The notes below the pieces were generated by a model. It saw only the letters and a program-made list of their open reading frames with translations, was not told the origin of the DNA and ran no database searches. The position numbers and the translations under genes are program-made. Shown in pieces: positions 1 through 8,685 of a stretch of DNA of 64,000 nucleotides (its first letter is position 1; the number at the start of each line of letters is the position of its first letter). Source of the stretch: Planctomycetota bacterium (GTDB lineage Bacteria > Planctomycetota > PLA2); contig JAJFFH010000067.1 in NCBI GenBank assembly GCA_021776735.1, positions 25,354-89,353 on the forward strand, in the 5' to 3' direction.

Positions 1-1404
1 CGGCGACACTACCTGCGGCAGGTCGCAGGACTGCCGGCCGATCTCGCCGACGCCGGGATCACCGCCCCGCTTTTCTGGATCGACCATCACCGTGCCCATG
101 CCGAACAGGCTTGGCGTTTCGGGCCCGCCGACGACGCCGCGCTCCTGACCGCCGACGGAATGGGCGAATGGACGGCCACCGCAGCCTGGGAGCGAACGGA
201 CGGCGATGTTTCCGTGCTGCACCGGCAGTCTTTTCCGCACAGCCTCGGCAAGTTCTACGCCGCCGTCACGCAGTACCTCGGCTTTTCGCCGGACTCCGGC
301 GAAGGCAAGACGATGGGACTCGCCCCGTACGGACGCCCGCACCTTGTCGCCGCGATGCGCGAGTTCCTTTTGCCGGACGCGCGGCGGATGTACCGCGTGA
401 ACCTGCGCTCGTTCGGCTACCCGCGCGGACGCACGCGCATGTTCGGCGACGCGTTCGTGCGCCGCTTCGGGCCCGCCCGCGAACCCGAGGGGTCGATCGA
501 ACCGCACCACGAAGACGTCGCCTTCGCGGCCCAGGCGGTCTTCGAAGAGGTCGTGCTCGACGTGGCCCGCCGCCTCCACGCGCAGACCGGACGCACCCAC
601 CTCGGGCTTGCGGGCGGCGTATTCTTGAACTGCGTGCTCAACGGACGTCTGCGCCGCGATGCCGGTTTCTCGTCGGTCTTTGTCTTCCCCGCCGCGGGAG
701 ACGCGGGCGCCGCCGCCGGGGCCGCGGCACTCGTGGCCGGGTCCCCCCGCCGTCCGCTCGCGCACGCCTACCTGGGCGACGGGTTTTCAAGAGACGAGAT
801 CACTCGCGCGCTGCGCGACATCCCGCACAACGTCTTGGCCGACGAAAACGCCGCCGCGGTCGCGGCCGCGGACGCCCTCGCGGACGGCAAGACCGTCGGC
901 TGGTTCCAGGGCCGCATGGAGTTCGGTCCGCGTGCGCTGGGCGCGCGCTCCATTCTTGCGGACCCGCGTCGCGCAGACATCAAGGACCGCCTCAATCGGC
1001 TCGTGAAATTCCGGGAGGGGTTTCGTCCGTTCGCTCCGGCGGTGCTGCTCGAGGAGGCGGACGCCTGGTTTTTGGATGCCGCCGCGTCGCCGTTCATGCT
1101 CGACGCGTTTCATGTACGTCCGGAACGGGCGCAAGAAGTCCCCGGTGTCGTGCATGTGGACGGGACCGCGCGGGTGCAGACGGTTCCCCGCAACCATGCG
1201 CTCTTTGCGTTTCGTCGGCTCCTGGAGCGATTCTTGAAAAACACCGGGGTTCCGATGGTGCTCAACACCTCGTTCAACGTGCGGGGCGAGCCGATCGTCC
1301 GCACGCCGGAGGAAGCCGTGGCCTGTTTTGCAAAAACCGGCCTCGATGTCCTCGTCATGGGAACGGCGATCGCCGAAAAATCGTATCCTGCCCGGAACGC
1401 ATGA
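1..1404 (+). CDS. Carbamoyltransferase, NodU/CmcH family (5' partial)
   Basis: The reading frame is open from base 1, so the start lies outside the window; 467 residues are visible. The family transfers carbamoyl from carbamoyl phosphate to sugar or natural-product hydroxyls. The N-terminal Kae1/TobZ-like part shows IDHHRAHAEQAW near residues 27-38, with metal-binding His, and later PHSLGKFYAAVTQYLGF and EGKTMGLAPYG. The C-terminal carbamoyltransferase domain shows QGRMEFGPRALGARSI, FRPFAPAV and LNTSFNVRGEP. A copy of the dispersed repeat encodes ERTDGDV between the GEWTATAAW strand and the PHSLG region, probably in a surface loop. The stop overlaps the next start (ATGA), so the two genes are translationally coupled. 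The acceptor substrate cannot be told. Confidence 0.9.
   Translation, partial: RRHYLRQVAGLPADLADAGITAPLFWIDHHRAHAEQAWRFGPADDAALLTADGMGEWTATAAWERTDGDVSVLHRQSFPHSLGKFYAAVTQYLGFSPDSGEGKTMGLAPYGRPHLVAAMREFLLPDARRMYRVNLRSFGYPRGRTRMFGDAFVRRFGPAREPEGSIEPHHEDVAFAAQAVFEEVVLDVARRLHAQTGRTHLGLAGGVFLNCVLNGRLRRDAGFSSVFVFPAAGDAGAAAGAAALVAGSPRRPLAHAYLGDGFSRDEITRALRDIPHNVLADENAAAVAAADALADGKTVGWFQGRMEFGPRALGARSILADPRRADIKDRLNRLVKFREGFRPFAPAVLLEEADAWFLDAAASPFMLDAFHVRPERAQEVPGVVHVDGTARVQTVPRNHALFAFRRLLERFLKNTGVPMVLNTSFNVRGEPIVRTPEEAVACFAKTGLDVLVMGTAIAEKSYPARNA
196..207 (+). repeat. Dispersed repeat core ACGGACGGCGAT, copy 1
   Basis: Exact core with AGC at -5 to -3 and GT following. It lies inside the carbamoyltransferase gene and is read in frame as TDGDV. 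Confidence 0.85.
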
Positions 1405-3185
1405 ACGCCGATCAGATCATCGTCCTCATTGTCCTCGCCGGCGCGATGACCTGCTGGATCGCCGAACTCGTTCCGCTCGGCCTGACCGGCATCAGTCTCG
1501 TGGCGATCCTCGGGCTCTCCGGCGCCATCGACGCGTCGAAAGCGCTGCAGGCGTTTTCGAGTCCCGCGGTCGTGTTGGTCGGCGCGCTCTACGTCTTGTC
1601 CGCGGCGCTGATCCGCACGGGCGTTGTAGCCGCGCTCGAGGACCGGCTGATCCGTCTCGGCGCGGGTTCGGAAAAACGGGTACTCATCGCCGCGACCCTG
1701 GCCACGGCATTGGTCTCCGGTCTGCTCAACAACACGTCGGTCGTCGTGTTGATGCTGCCTCTGCTTCTCGGCGCGGCGCGGCGGCTCAAGATCCCTCCCA
1801 GCCGACTGCTGATGCCCGTCAGCTTCGCGGCCATCCTCGGCGGCATGCTCACGCTCATCGGCACCTCGACGAACGTGCTGGTCGCCAACCTCGCACGCGA
1901 CCGTCTCACGATCGGGTTCTTCGACTTCCTGCCGTTCGGCGCCGCGTTCCTGATCGTCGGCCTCGCCTACCTGTGGCTCGTGGCCCCGCGTCTGCTCCCG
2001 TCAAGACCGACGATCTCATCGGTCACCCACGGCGAGGCGTTCGAGTACGTCACGGAGCTCCTGGTGCGCGACGACTCGCGCGGGCTCGGCCTTACACGGC
2101 ACGGCTTCGAGCAGGAGGCGGGCGGCGACCTCCGGGTCCTGCAGCATCTGCGCGGCGAAGAGGCGCTCGGTGTCGTCGCCGACACGGACCACGAACAACC
2201 CCGACTCGCCCCGGGCGATGTCATCGTCGTGCGCGCCACGCCCGAGTTCGTCGTCCGGCTGTGCCGCCAGTACCGCTTCGCCGCGCTGCCGGACGCGACC
2301 GAGCCGGGCACGATGCCGCAGGCTCACGGCACGACCTTCGCCGAGATCGTCATCACGCCCGTGTCCCCGCTGGTCGGACAGTCCCTCGCCAGTGTCGGTC
2401 TGTTCCGCACGTTTGGCGTCATCGCCTTGGCCTTGCTGCGACGGGGCGCGCATCTCCGGCGCGGGATCGTCGATGTCGCGCTGCGGGCGGGCGACGTCAT
2501 CCTGGTGCACGGCGCGCCGGAAAAAGTCGAGGGGCTGCGGGGACGGCCCGGATTTCTCCTGTTGATCGGCGTCGATGAACGAATCGTCTTGCACGGACGA
2601 GCACCGATGGCCATCGGTATCGCGATCCTGTTTGTTGCTGGCGCCGCGTCCGGCATGTTCTCGCTGCCTCTGCTCGCCGTCGCCGTCGCCGTCGCGTGCA
2701 TCGCCACGGGCTGTCTCGCGCCGCGCCTGGCCCTGCGCGAGATCAACTGGAACGTGCTCGGGCTCCTCGCCGGCGCGGTCACGCTCGGTGCCGCCCTGCA
2801 GGAAACACATCTGGCTCGCGCGATTGCCGGCGGCATTGTGGACGTGACCGAGGATCTTGGACCGGCCTGGGTTCTCGCGGCGATCTACCTCATGACTTCG
2901 ATCGCCACGGAAATCGTGTCGAACGCCGGGGCCGCCGCGCTGATGGTGCCCATCGCGCTTGAAGCGGCCCAGCGCATCCATGCGCCCGAAAAGGCGTTCG
3001 CGCTCGCGGTTGCGTTCGCCGCGTCCGCGAGTTTCGCAACGCCGGTGGGCTACCAGACCAACGCATTCATCTTGGGACCCGGCGGCTACCGCTTCACCGA
3101 CTTTGTTCGCGTCGGGCTTCCTCTGCAGGTGCTCTTGTGGCTGTTCGCGTCCCTGCTCTTGCCGTACTCGTTCGGGTTTCTGTAG
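1401..3185 (+). CDS. SLC13/DASS-type permease with TrkA-C (RCK-C) domains
   Basis: A 594-residue inner-membrane protein whose ATG overlaps the previous stop. Hydrophobic helices fill residues 1-200 and 400-594. The middle, about 205-390, is soluble and looks like two TrkA-C domains, each ending in a DVI(V/L)V-type strand. Family hallmarks are paired Asn/Thr motifs in both halves: NNTSVVVLMLP and GTSTNVLV in the first, SNAGAAALMVP and TPVGYQTN in the second. Members are Na+- or H+-coupled carriers of dicarboxylates, sulfate or related anions. The substrate is not evident. The 3' end overlaps the convergent radical SAM gene by 92 bp. Confidence 0.88.
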   Translation: MNADQIIVLIVLAGAMTCWIAELVPLGLTGISLVAILGLSGAIDASKALQAFSSPAVVLVGALYVLSAALIRTGVVAALEDRLIRLGAGSEKRVLIAATLATALVSGLLNNTSVVVLMLPLLLGAARRLKIPPSRLLMPVSFAAILGGMLTLIGTSTNVLVANLARDRLTIGFFDFLPFGAAFLIVGLAYLWLVAPRLLPSRPTISSVTHGEAFEYVTELLVRDDSRGLGLTRHGFEQEAGGDLRVLQHLRGEEALGVVADTDHEQPRLAPGDVIVVRATPEFVVRLCRQYRFAALPDATEPGTMPQAHGTTFAEIVITPVSPLVGQSLASVGLFRTFGVIALALLRRGAHLRRGIVDVALRAGDVILVHGAPEKVEGLRGRPGFLLLIGVDERIVLHGRAPMAIGIAILFVAGAASGMFSLPLLAVAVAVACIATGCLAPRLALREINWNVLGLLAGAVTLGAALQETHLARAIAGGIVDVTEDLGPAWVLAAIYLMTSIATEIVSNAGAAALMVPIALEAAQRIHAPEKAFALAVAFAASASFATPVGYQTNAFILGPGGYRFTDFVRVGLPLQVLLWLFASLLLPYSFGFL

Positions 3186-4278
3186 CGGCCGGAACTTCCG
3201 CAGGACGATCAGGCGAGCCGGACGGAACCGGCGGCCGCTCGGGCGACGAGCGGGTCCAATGTGCGAACAGGGACTGGTATGCCTCGCACGGCGTCCAGCA
3301 GCCCGGACAACGCTCTGCGACCACGTCCTTGCGCGCCTGCCGCGCCCCCGCCCCTCCCAAAACCTGCCTCAGGTCGTACCCGTGCTCGCGCAGAGAACCG
3401 AGCGGCCGGTCAAAGATCGAGCACGGATAGACCACGCCCTGCGGATCGACGAACACCGACGCGCGCAGCGCCGCGCACGGGACGGGACTGCGGCCGGTGT
3501 CGAGGTACCGCGGCACGCGGTTCTGGTACGCGCGTTCCAGTCGCGAGACCGGGTCCAGGCCGCGGCGACGATACCGTTCGAGCACCTTCAGCGCGGCGAG
3601 CGGCGGCGTCGCATCGATGCCGAGGTTTTTGTAGTAGTGCCCGCTCTCCATGCCGATGTTGAAGTGAAAATCGCGTTCGGTGAGTCCCGGAACCGCCGCG
3701 CGTGCCGCAGCCACGGTCTCGTCGGCAACGCCGTGGTTGTCGGGGAACAGGGTCATACCGAAGTAGGCACTAACGCGCGGTAGCTTGGCGGCCCGCAGCG
3801 CGCGCATCGCTTCGACCGCGCGCTCGAACGCACCGTCGCGGCCGCGCAGGCGGTCATGCACGTCAGGCGGCCCGTCGAGGCTCACGGTGACGAGTACCTT
3901 GCGCACGCCGCCGCGGACCAGCCGCTCGCAGGCATCGAGGGTGCGCTCCGGGAAGTAGCCGGTCGTCGGGAAGTCGACGAGGTAGAGATGTCGCAGCCGC
4001 CGGGCGAGGATCTCGGTGAGGTCGCCGATGTCGGGCCGCTGAAACACTTCGCCGCCGCTCAGATTGACCCACACGGCGCGGGACGCGGAGAACAGAACCT
4101 TGTCCCACTCCTGCAGAGTCATTTCGTCGGGGGACGGTGTTTTCCAGATCGAGCAGAACGAACAACGCGTGGGGCAGCGCCGCGTCACGATGAGCGTGAG
4201 CTTGTAGGGCAATCCATCCGCGGCGGTGCCCCGCCGCAGCGCCCCGGCCAACGCCAGACCCCGCCTGAGACCGATCAC
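3094..4278 (-). CDS. Radical SAM enzyme (SPASM-like C-terminal cysteines)
   Basis: 394 residues with a GTG start that forms a 4-nt GTGA overlap with the upstream gene's stop. The SAM-cluster motif CPTRCSFC gives Cys35, Cys39 and Cys42, followed by NLSGGEVFQRPD (the GGE SAM-binding strand) and VSLDGP. The C-terminal half has scattered Cys (PCAALR, YPCSIF, CPGCWTPC) that could bind an auxiliary Fe-S cluster as in SPASM/twitch enzymes. The last 45 or so residues are Pro/Thr/Arg-rich and overlap the convergent permease gene, so they are probably non-essential. It is the last gene of a five-gene operon. The substrate is unknown. Confidence 0.85.
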   Translation of the reverse strand: MIGLRRGLALAGALRRGTAADGLPYKLTLIVTRRCPTRCSFCSIWKTPSPDEMTLQEWDKVLFSASRAVWVNLSGGEVFQRPDIGDLTEILARRLRHLYLVDFPTTGYFPERTLDACERLVRGGVRKVLVTVSLDGPPDVHDRLRGRDGAFERAVEAMRALRAAKLPRVSAYFGMTLFPDNHGVADETVAAARAAVPGLTERDFHFNIGMESGHYYKNLGIDATPPLAALKVLERYRRRGLDPVSRLERAYQNRVPRYLDTGRSPVPCAALRASVFVDPQGVVYPCSIFDRPLGSLREHGYDLRQVLGGAGARQARKDVVAERCPGCWTPCEAYQSLFAHWTRSSPERPPVPSGSPDRPAEVPAATETRTSTARAGTRTATRAPAEEARREQSR

Positions 4279-6455
4279 CGGCCTCTCTCCTTGTCCGTGG
4301 GCTTCGTCTCTTCGGGAGCTCCAAGAGAGCGGAGCGTGGCGCGGGCACTACTGAGCGTGCCCTGCGAGCTCGACTTGAACCTGTCGCGGATCGCCAGGCG
4401 GTTCTCTCGAGCCAGTCCGGGCAACCCGTTGAGCGCACGGATCGCGGCGCGGGCCAGACGAATGCGTTCTTCGCGCGGGACGCTGTCCCCGCCGTGGGTC
4501 GCGATCACCCGGCGTGCCTCCGCCTGCTGAATGACGGCTTCAACGACGCCGTCCATGTCCTTGCGCGCGCCGCACCAAGAGACCGCGCGCGCGTAGACCA
4601 TGATCGCATCCCGGATCCGCGGGACATCGATCCCGTTCTTGGGCTCGAGAATCGCGCGGTAAAAAATCGCCTGCGCACGCTGAAACGGCGGAGTATCGAT
4701 CCCGTCCTTTTGGAGCTCGTCCAAAATCCGCAGGATCTCGTTGAACGCCCTGCGCGAACCTGCGGGATCCTTCGCCCGGTTCGTGATGCCACCCGAGAGC
4801 AAGAGCCGGGTGAAGTCGTAGCGCCCGTCCCGCCCATGCTCGTTCTTGAGAAACCGGAGCGCGTCTTCGCAGGCTTCGATCGTGTACTTCAGACTCGGGC
4901 TGAAGGGCTGCGCGAGCGGAATGCCGATCTTGACGATCCGGTTGGCCACATGCCGCATTTCGACGGCGATCACGCGACCGCGACCGACTCGCTGTAACTG
5001 AAACACCATGACGTAGTGTTCCAGCGCACGCGACCACGGCTGTTGCCAGTCCCGACCCATCGAGGTCCGCATCGCCCGGCGGCCGACCTCGTAGAGCAGG
5101 TCTCCCGCCTCGATACGCGCCATGAGCTGCGCGCTGGGGGGCGCGTTCTGAAAAAACGCCACGTACTTCTTCACGGCGCGATCGGCGTGGACCCCGCCCA
5201 CCAGAGCGTCGCCTCCTCGCAGCTCATCGAACGCCTTCTTGGCCCAGGACGCGCCGTCCTTCCAGACGAGCTCGGACTGCCGCCGGTTCGTCTGCTGCCA
5301 CGCGCCGACAATCGCGTCGTCATTTTTCCAGTCGCCGATCCGCGCCACGCACAGGAGCGCGAGCAAAACAAGAGGTGCCGCAGCAAGGCGCGCCGACAGT
5401 GGACGCGTGCGCGCGGCGAGATCCGCGACCAGAAACATCAGACCCATAAGCGGCAGGTACAAGAACCGGTCCGCCGTCGGGATCTTTAAGGTCACAAACA
5501 GGTTGCTCACGGGGACGAGCCCGATCAGGAACCAGAGACAACCCAGCCGGACAAGCCGGCTCCCGCGCAGCGCCCCGTACACCAGCGCCGCGAGAACGGC
5601 GACGCCGGCGATCGCAGGTGCGGTAATGCCGTACTGCGTCGGCACCACGGCCAAAAACGTCGAGCCGGACGGAAAGAGGAGGCACGACGCGTACCAGCCC
5701 AGCCCAGCCAGCATGGTCAAGACCGCCTGTGGCCAGGAGCCACCGAGCGGTCCCTTCACCTGCGACATGTTCGCGTCGAGAACCGAGCCGCGAAACCAAA
5801 GGAAACCGATCACGATCAGCAGACCGGGAACCACGCGCCGCCACGACCGTCCACGCAGGCGCTCGGGGCGCAGCGCGTAGTCCCAGGCAAACCAAAGCCC
5901 CGGCACGATGACGGCGTGCTCCTTGGCAAAGAGCGCAAGGACCAGCGCCACCACGGCTTGCACAGTGCGGTCGCGTGCGTGCGCCAGCACGGCCCACAGC
6001 GCGAAGGCGCCGCACATCGCGTCGCCGAGCGAGCACGCCCACGCGGTTGTCTCCACGACGACGGGATGAATCCCGAACACGGCCGCGCCCACTCCTGCAA
6101 TCCAGGGGCGCACGCCCGCCTGAAACAACAAGAGCACAAGCAGCATGGACGCGACGACGTGAAACAGAATCGAGGCCCAGTGAAACGGGGCCGCGGAGTC
6201 CCGGTCGAAAACCGACGTCAGCGCGGCGTACGCCAAGGTGCGCAGCGGCCGGTAGATGTCACTCGTGGGCCGTTGTGCGGAGGTCGTGACGTCGAGCGAC
6301 GTAAAAAACCGCAACGGGTTGCCGACCTCGTCGAGATGCTCGTTCACGACGATGAACCGGTTGTCGTCGTAGTCCAGAAACTCGCCGTGCCGGGCCGGGG
6401 CCTGCACGAGCAGCACCAGCAAGACGACCGCCGCTACGATCCAACGACGCTTCAC
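4275..6455 (-). CDS. Polytopic membrane protein, TMTC/protein O-mannosyltransferase-like
   Basis: 726 residues with a GTG start overlapping the upstream stop (GTGA). An N-terminal helix is followed by FLDYDDNRFIVVNEHL, then DIYRPL, a lumenal-type loop with acidic residues, and about ten helices including FGIHPVVVETTAWACSLGD. This order matches TMTC/DUF1736-type GT-C glycosyltransferases, which use lipid-linked sugar. The C-terminal 350 residues are soluble and helical. They may be degenerate TPR, but I could not define repeats. Its place between radical SAM and glycosyltransferase genes suggests envelope glycan or glycoprotein assembly. Confidence 0.7.
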   Translation of the reverse strand: MKRRWIVAAVVLLVLLVQAPARHGEFLDYDDNRFIVVNEHLDEVGNPLRFFTSLDVTTSAQRPTSDIYRPLRTLAYAALTSVFDRDSAAPFHWASILFHVVASMLLVLLLFQAGVRPWIAGVGAAVFGIHPVVVETTAWACSLGDAMCGAFALWAVLAHARDRTVQAVVALVLALFAKEHAVIVPGLWFAWDYALRPERLRGRSWRRVVPGLLIVIGFLWFRGSVLDANMSQVKGPLGGSWPQAVLTMLAGLGWYASCLLFPSGSTFLAVVPTQYGITAPAIAGVAVLAALVYGALRGSRLVRLGCLWFLIGLVPVSNLFVTLKIPTADRFLYLPLMGLMFLVADLAARTRPLSARLAAAPLVLLALLCVARIGDWKNDDAIVGAWQQTNRRQSELVWKDGASWAKKAFDELRGGDALVGGVHADRAVKKYVAFFQNAPPSAQLMARIEAGDLLYEVGRRAMRTSMGRDWQQPWSRALEHYVMVFQLQRVGRGRVIAVEMRHVANRIVKIGIPLAQPFSPSLKYTIEACEDALRFLKNEHGRDGRYDFTRLLLSGGITNRAKDPAGSRRAFNEILRILDELQKDGIDTPPFQRAQAIFYRAILEPKNGIDVPRIRDAIMVYARAVSWCGARKDMDGVVEAVIQQAEARRVIATHGGDSVPREERIRLARAAIRALNGLPGLARENRLAIRDRFKSSSQGTLSSARATLRSLGAPEETKPTDKERGR

Positions 6456-7648
6456 GCGCCGCGCCCTCCGCGGATCCGTGCCGACGGAGTCGCCGGCTCG
6501 CCCGCTTGTGCCAAAACGTCACGCGCGGCCAAAAGCACGGCATCGACGCCAATCGCCTGGATACACACCGGATTCAGGCAGCGGCTGGTCTTGTAGTTGA
6601 AGTTGGTGATGCACGGCGCGCACGGCGGCGGTTCGTAAAACGACACGCTGCCCGATGAAAGCGGCCCGTACAAGACCGGTGTATTCGGTCCATAGAGTCC
6701 GAGCACGGGCACGCCGAGCCCCGACGCGATATGAACCGGACCGGTGTCGTTGGCGACCAGAAGATCCGCCTGCGCCAGCAGAGCCACGAGTTCGTCCAGA
6801 GACAGAGCCCCGGCGAGATCGAAACATCGCCGTCGTGCAGCTTCCCCGACCTCTCGGGTCAGCGTGGTTTCGCTCGGCGAACCCGTCAGTACAACGGCGG
6901 CACCATCGTCGGCCAGGGCGCGGCCCAAGAGTCCGAAGCGCCGGCTCGGCCAGCGGCGGCCCGGGAAGTTGTCACCCGACCCGGGGTGCAAGACGACCAG
7001 CGGCTGGTCATGGAGCCGGTGCCGACGCCGCCAGGCCGTCATGCGCGCCGCCGCCTCCGGATCGACGGTGAGGCCGCCGGGCTCGTATCGCTCGGCCCGC
7101 ACCCCCGCCGCGCGCGCGAGGTCCAAAAACCCCTGCCCGACGTGGCGGGTGTTGTCGTAGGGGACCGAAACATCGGCGAGCGCGGCGCGATCGAGGCCGT
7201 CCGTGTCGAAGGCAACAACCTGCCGGGCACCCGCGAGGTGCAGCAGCACCTGCGACGTGCGAACGTACTGCTCGAAATCGAGAGCGAGGTCGACGCGATG
7301 ACGGCGCAGCACGGCGGCCGCGCGAAACACATCGAAGGCGGCCCGCGACATCGGCCGCATCCGTACGGTGAGGACGCGGTCGGCCGCCCCGCGCAGCAGC
7401 GCCTCGTTGCCCTTCAGCGTGACGACCGTCAGGCGCGCGCCCGGATAGCGGCGGCGCAGCGCGTGCAGGACGGGCACGAGCAGCGCCATGTTGCCGATGC
7501 CCCAAAACTTCACCACGGCGATTTCACGAACATCGCGCAGCGTCCGATACCGGCCGCGCATGTCGTCCAGCGCCCGCAACGGCTTCAACATCCGGAGCGC
7601 CGCGCCGCCGATCAGGCGGTCAAGCACCTTCGCCGCGTGCACGCTCAC
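6452..7648 (-). CDS. Glycosyltransferase family 9 (heptosyltransferase-like)
   Basis: The frame is open further upstream, but GTG at 7648 is chosen because it gives the same GTGA overlap seen at every junction of this operon and leaves 398 residues, typical for the family. Visible motifs are VKFWGIGNMALLVPVLHALRR (N-terminal Rossmann fold), VLHPGSGDNFPGRRWP, and NDTGPVHIASGLGVPVLGLYG with the nucleotide-sugar loop. A Cys-rich segment follows (PPCAPC...SRCLNPVC), as in some GT9 members. It probably adds heptose or a related sugar to a lipid-linked or LPS-like acceptor on the cytoplasmic face. Confidence 0.88.
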   Translation of the reverse strand: MSVHAAKVLDRLIGGAALRMLKPLRALDDMRGRYRTLRDVREIAVVKFWGIGNMALLVPVLHALRRRYPGARLTVVTLKGNEALLRGAADRVLTVRMRPMSRAAFDVFRAAAVLRRHRVDLALDFEQYVRTSQVLLHLAGARQVVAFDTDGLDRAALADVSVPYDNTRHVGQGFLDLARAAGVRAERYEPGGLTVDPEAAARMTAWRRRHRLHDQPLVVLHPGSGDNFPGRRWPSRRFGLLGRALADDGAAVVLTGSPSETTLTREVGEAARRRCFDLAGALSLDELVALLAQADLLVANDTGPVHIASGLGVPVLGLYGPNTPVLYGPLSSGSVSFYEPPPCAPCITNFNYKTSRCLNPVCIQAIGVDAVLLAARDVLAQAGEPATPSARIRGGRGA

Positions 7649-8685
7649 GCGCGCGCTCCCCAGCGCCGCAACGCGATGTTCATCTCCGTATGGCAATTCC
7701 AGTAGCACGCGCGACACGACCGCAGCGCCCGGCGGGCGCGCCGATGCGTGTTCGAACGCCACACGGCCCGCACGTCGCCGCGACCGACGGCACGCACGGG
7801 CCCCGCCGCGTTCAACGGCACACACGGATACACGTCGCCATAGCAGTCCACGACAACCGATGTACGCGGCGCGCTGCACGGCAGCGGATTGCGTTGTCCG
7901 GCAAACGCCCGTTCGAACAGGCCGAGGTACGCGCGCGAGTTGTCGAGCAGGGGATCGGAGCCGGCCCGATCGAGCAGAAGCGGACGGACGGCGATGCCTT
8001 CGGGTTGGGCGGCGACGCCGTTCGCCGGGAAATCGTGCACGGGCAGGAACCCGACACGGTCCGCCCCCAGGTCGCGCGCGCGCTCCAGCAAGCGGTCCGC
8101 GTGCGGCGCGTTTTGCTGCCCCAAGGCGCACGTCAGCGCGACGCGGTAGCGGCGGTTCCTCACGGCGACAAGACGCGCAACAGCGCGCAAGACCCGCCGA
8201 AACGAGCCTGTTCGGCGGCGCAACTCGTCGTGCAGTTGCGCCTCGGGACCGTCGAGGGACACGTTGACCGATGCGACACCCGCGTCCGAGAGCGCCTGCG
8301 CAAGGGCCGGCGTGACAAGCGAGCCGTTGGTGTTGACGTGCATCAAGAGGCCACGGCTCGTTCCGTAGGCGCAGATCTCGGGCAGGTCCTCGCGCAAGAG
8401 CGGCTCACCGCCGGTGATCCCGACCCCAAGAACGCCGAGGTCGGCCATGCCGTCCAGCACGCCCTTGATTCCCTGAGAGTCCAACTCCGCACCGCGGTCG
8501 CCGCGCGCCGGCAGGTCGCACATGACACAGCGCAGGTCGCAGCGGTACGTCACGATCAGCGTGCCCAAGAGCGGACGCGCCTCCCCGCGCACGGCACCCC
8601 ATAGGGACCGCAGCGCCCGGAGCGGAAACAGAACATCGCCGGCGCGCAGGCGGCGCAACAGGACATCGACGTAGAGCTGTCTCAC
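7645..8685 (-). CDS. Radical SAM/SPASM-like enzyme
   Basis: 346 residues from a GTG that overlaps the upstream stop. CDLRCVMC supplies Cys49, Cys53 and Cys56 for the SAM 4Fe-4S cluster; GITGGEPLLR and VNVSLDGP follow. Late cysteines (LPCSAPRT, VVDCYGDVYPC, SCRACYWNC) resemble an auxiliary-cluster region. The middle gene of the operon, it is coupled to the GT9 gene downstream. The same family includes peptide-modifying and sugar-modifying enzymes. No precursor peptide is visible nearby, so I do not assign a substrate. Confidence 0.85.
   Translation of the reverse strand: MRQLYVDVLLRRLRAGDVLFPLRALRSLWGAVRGEARPLLGTLIVTYRCDLRCVMCDLPARGDRGAELDSQGIKGVLDGMADLGVLGVGITGGEPLLREDLPEICAYGTSRGLLMHVNTNGSLVTPALAQALSDAGVASVNVSLDGPEAQLHDELRRRTGSFRRVLRAVARLVAVRNRRYRVALTCALGQQNAPHADRLLERARDLGADRVGFLPVHDFPANGVAAQPEGIAVRPLLLDRAGSDPLLDNSRAYLGLFERAFAGQRNPLPCSAPRTSVVVDCYGDVYPCVPLNAAGPVRAVGRGDVRAVWRSNTHRRARRALRSCRACYWNCHTEMNIALRRWGARA
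7984..7995 (+). repeat. Dispersed repeat core, copy 2
   Basis: Exact 12-mer with AGC at -5 to -3, followed by GC rather than GT. It lies antisense within the second radical SAM gene, where it encodes part of EGIAVRP. Confidence 0.8.

Noticed and set aside
2675..2697. GCCGTC triplet run resembling the dispersed word
   Set aside because: It is a simple codon repeat (AVAVAVA) in a membrane helix and lacks the flanking bases.
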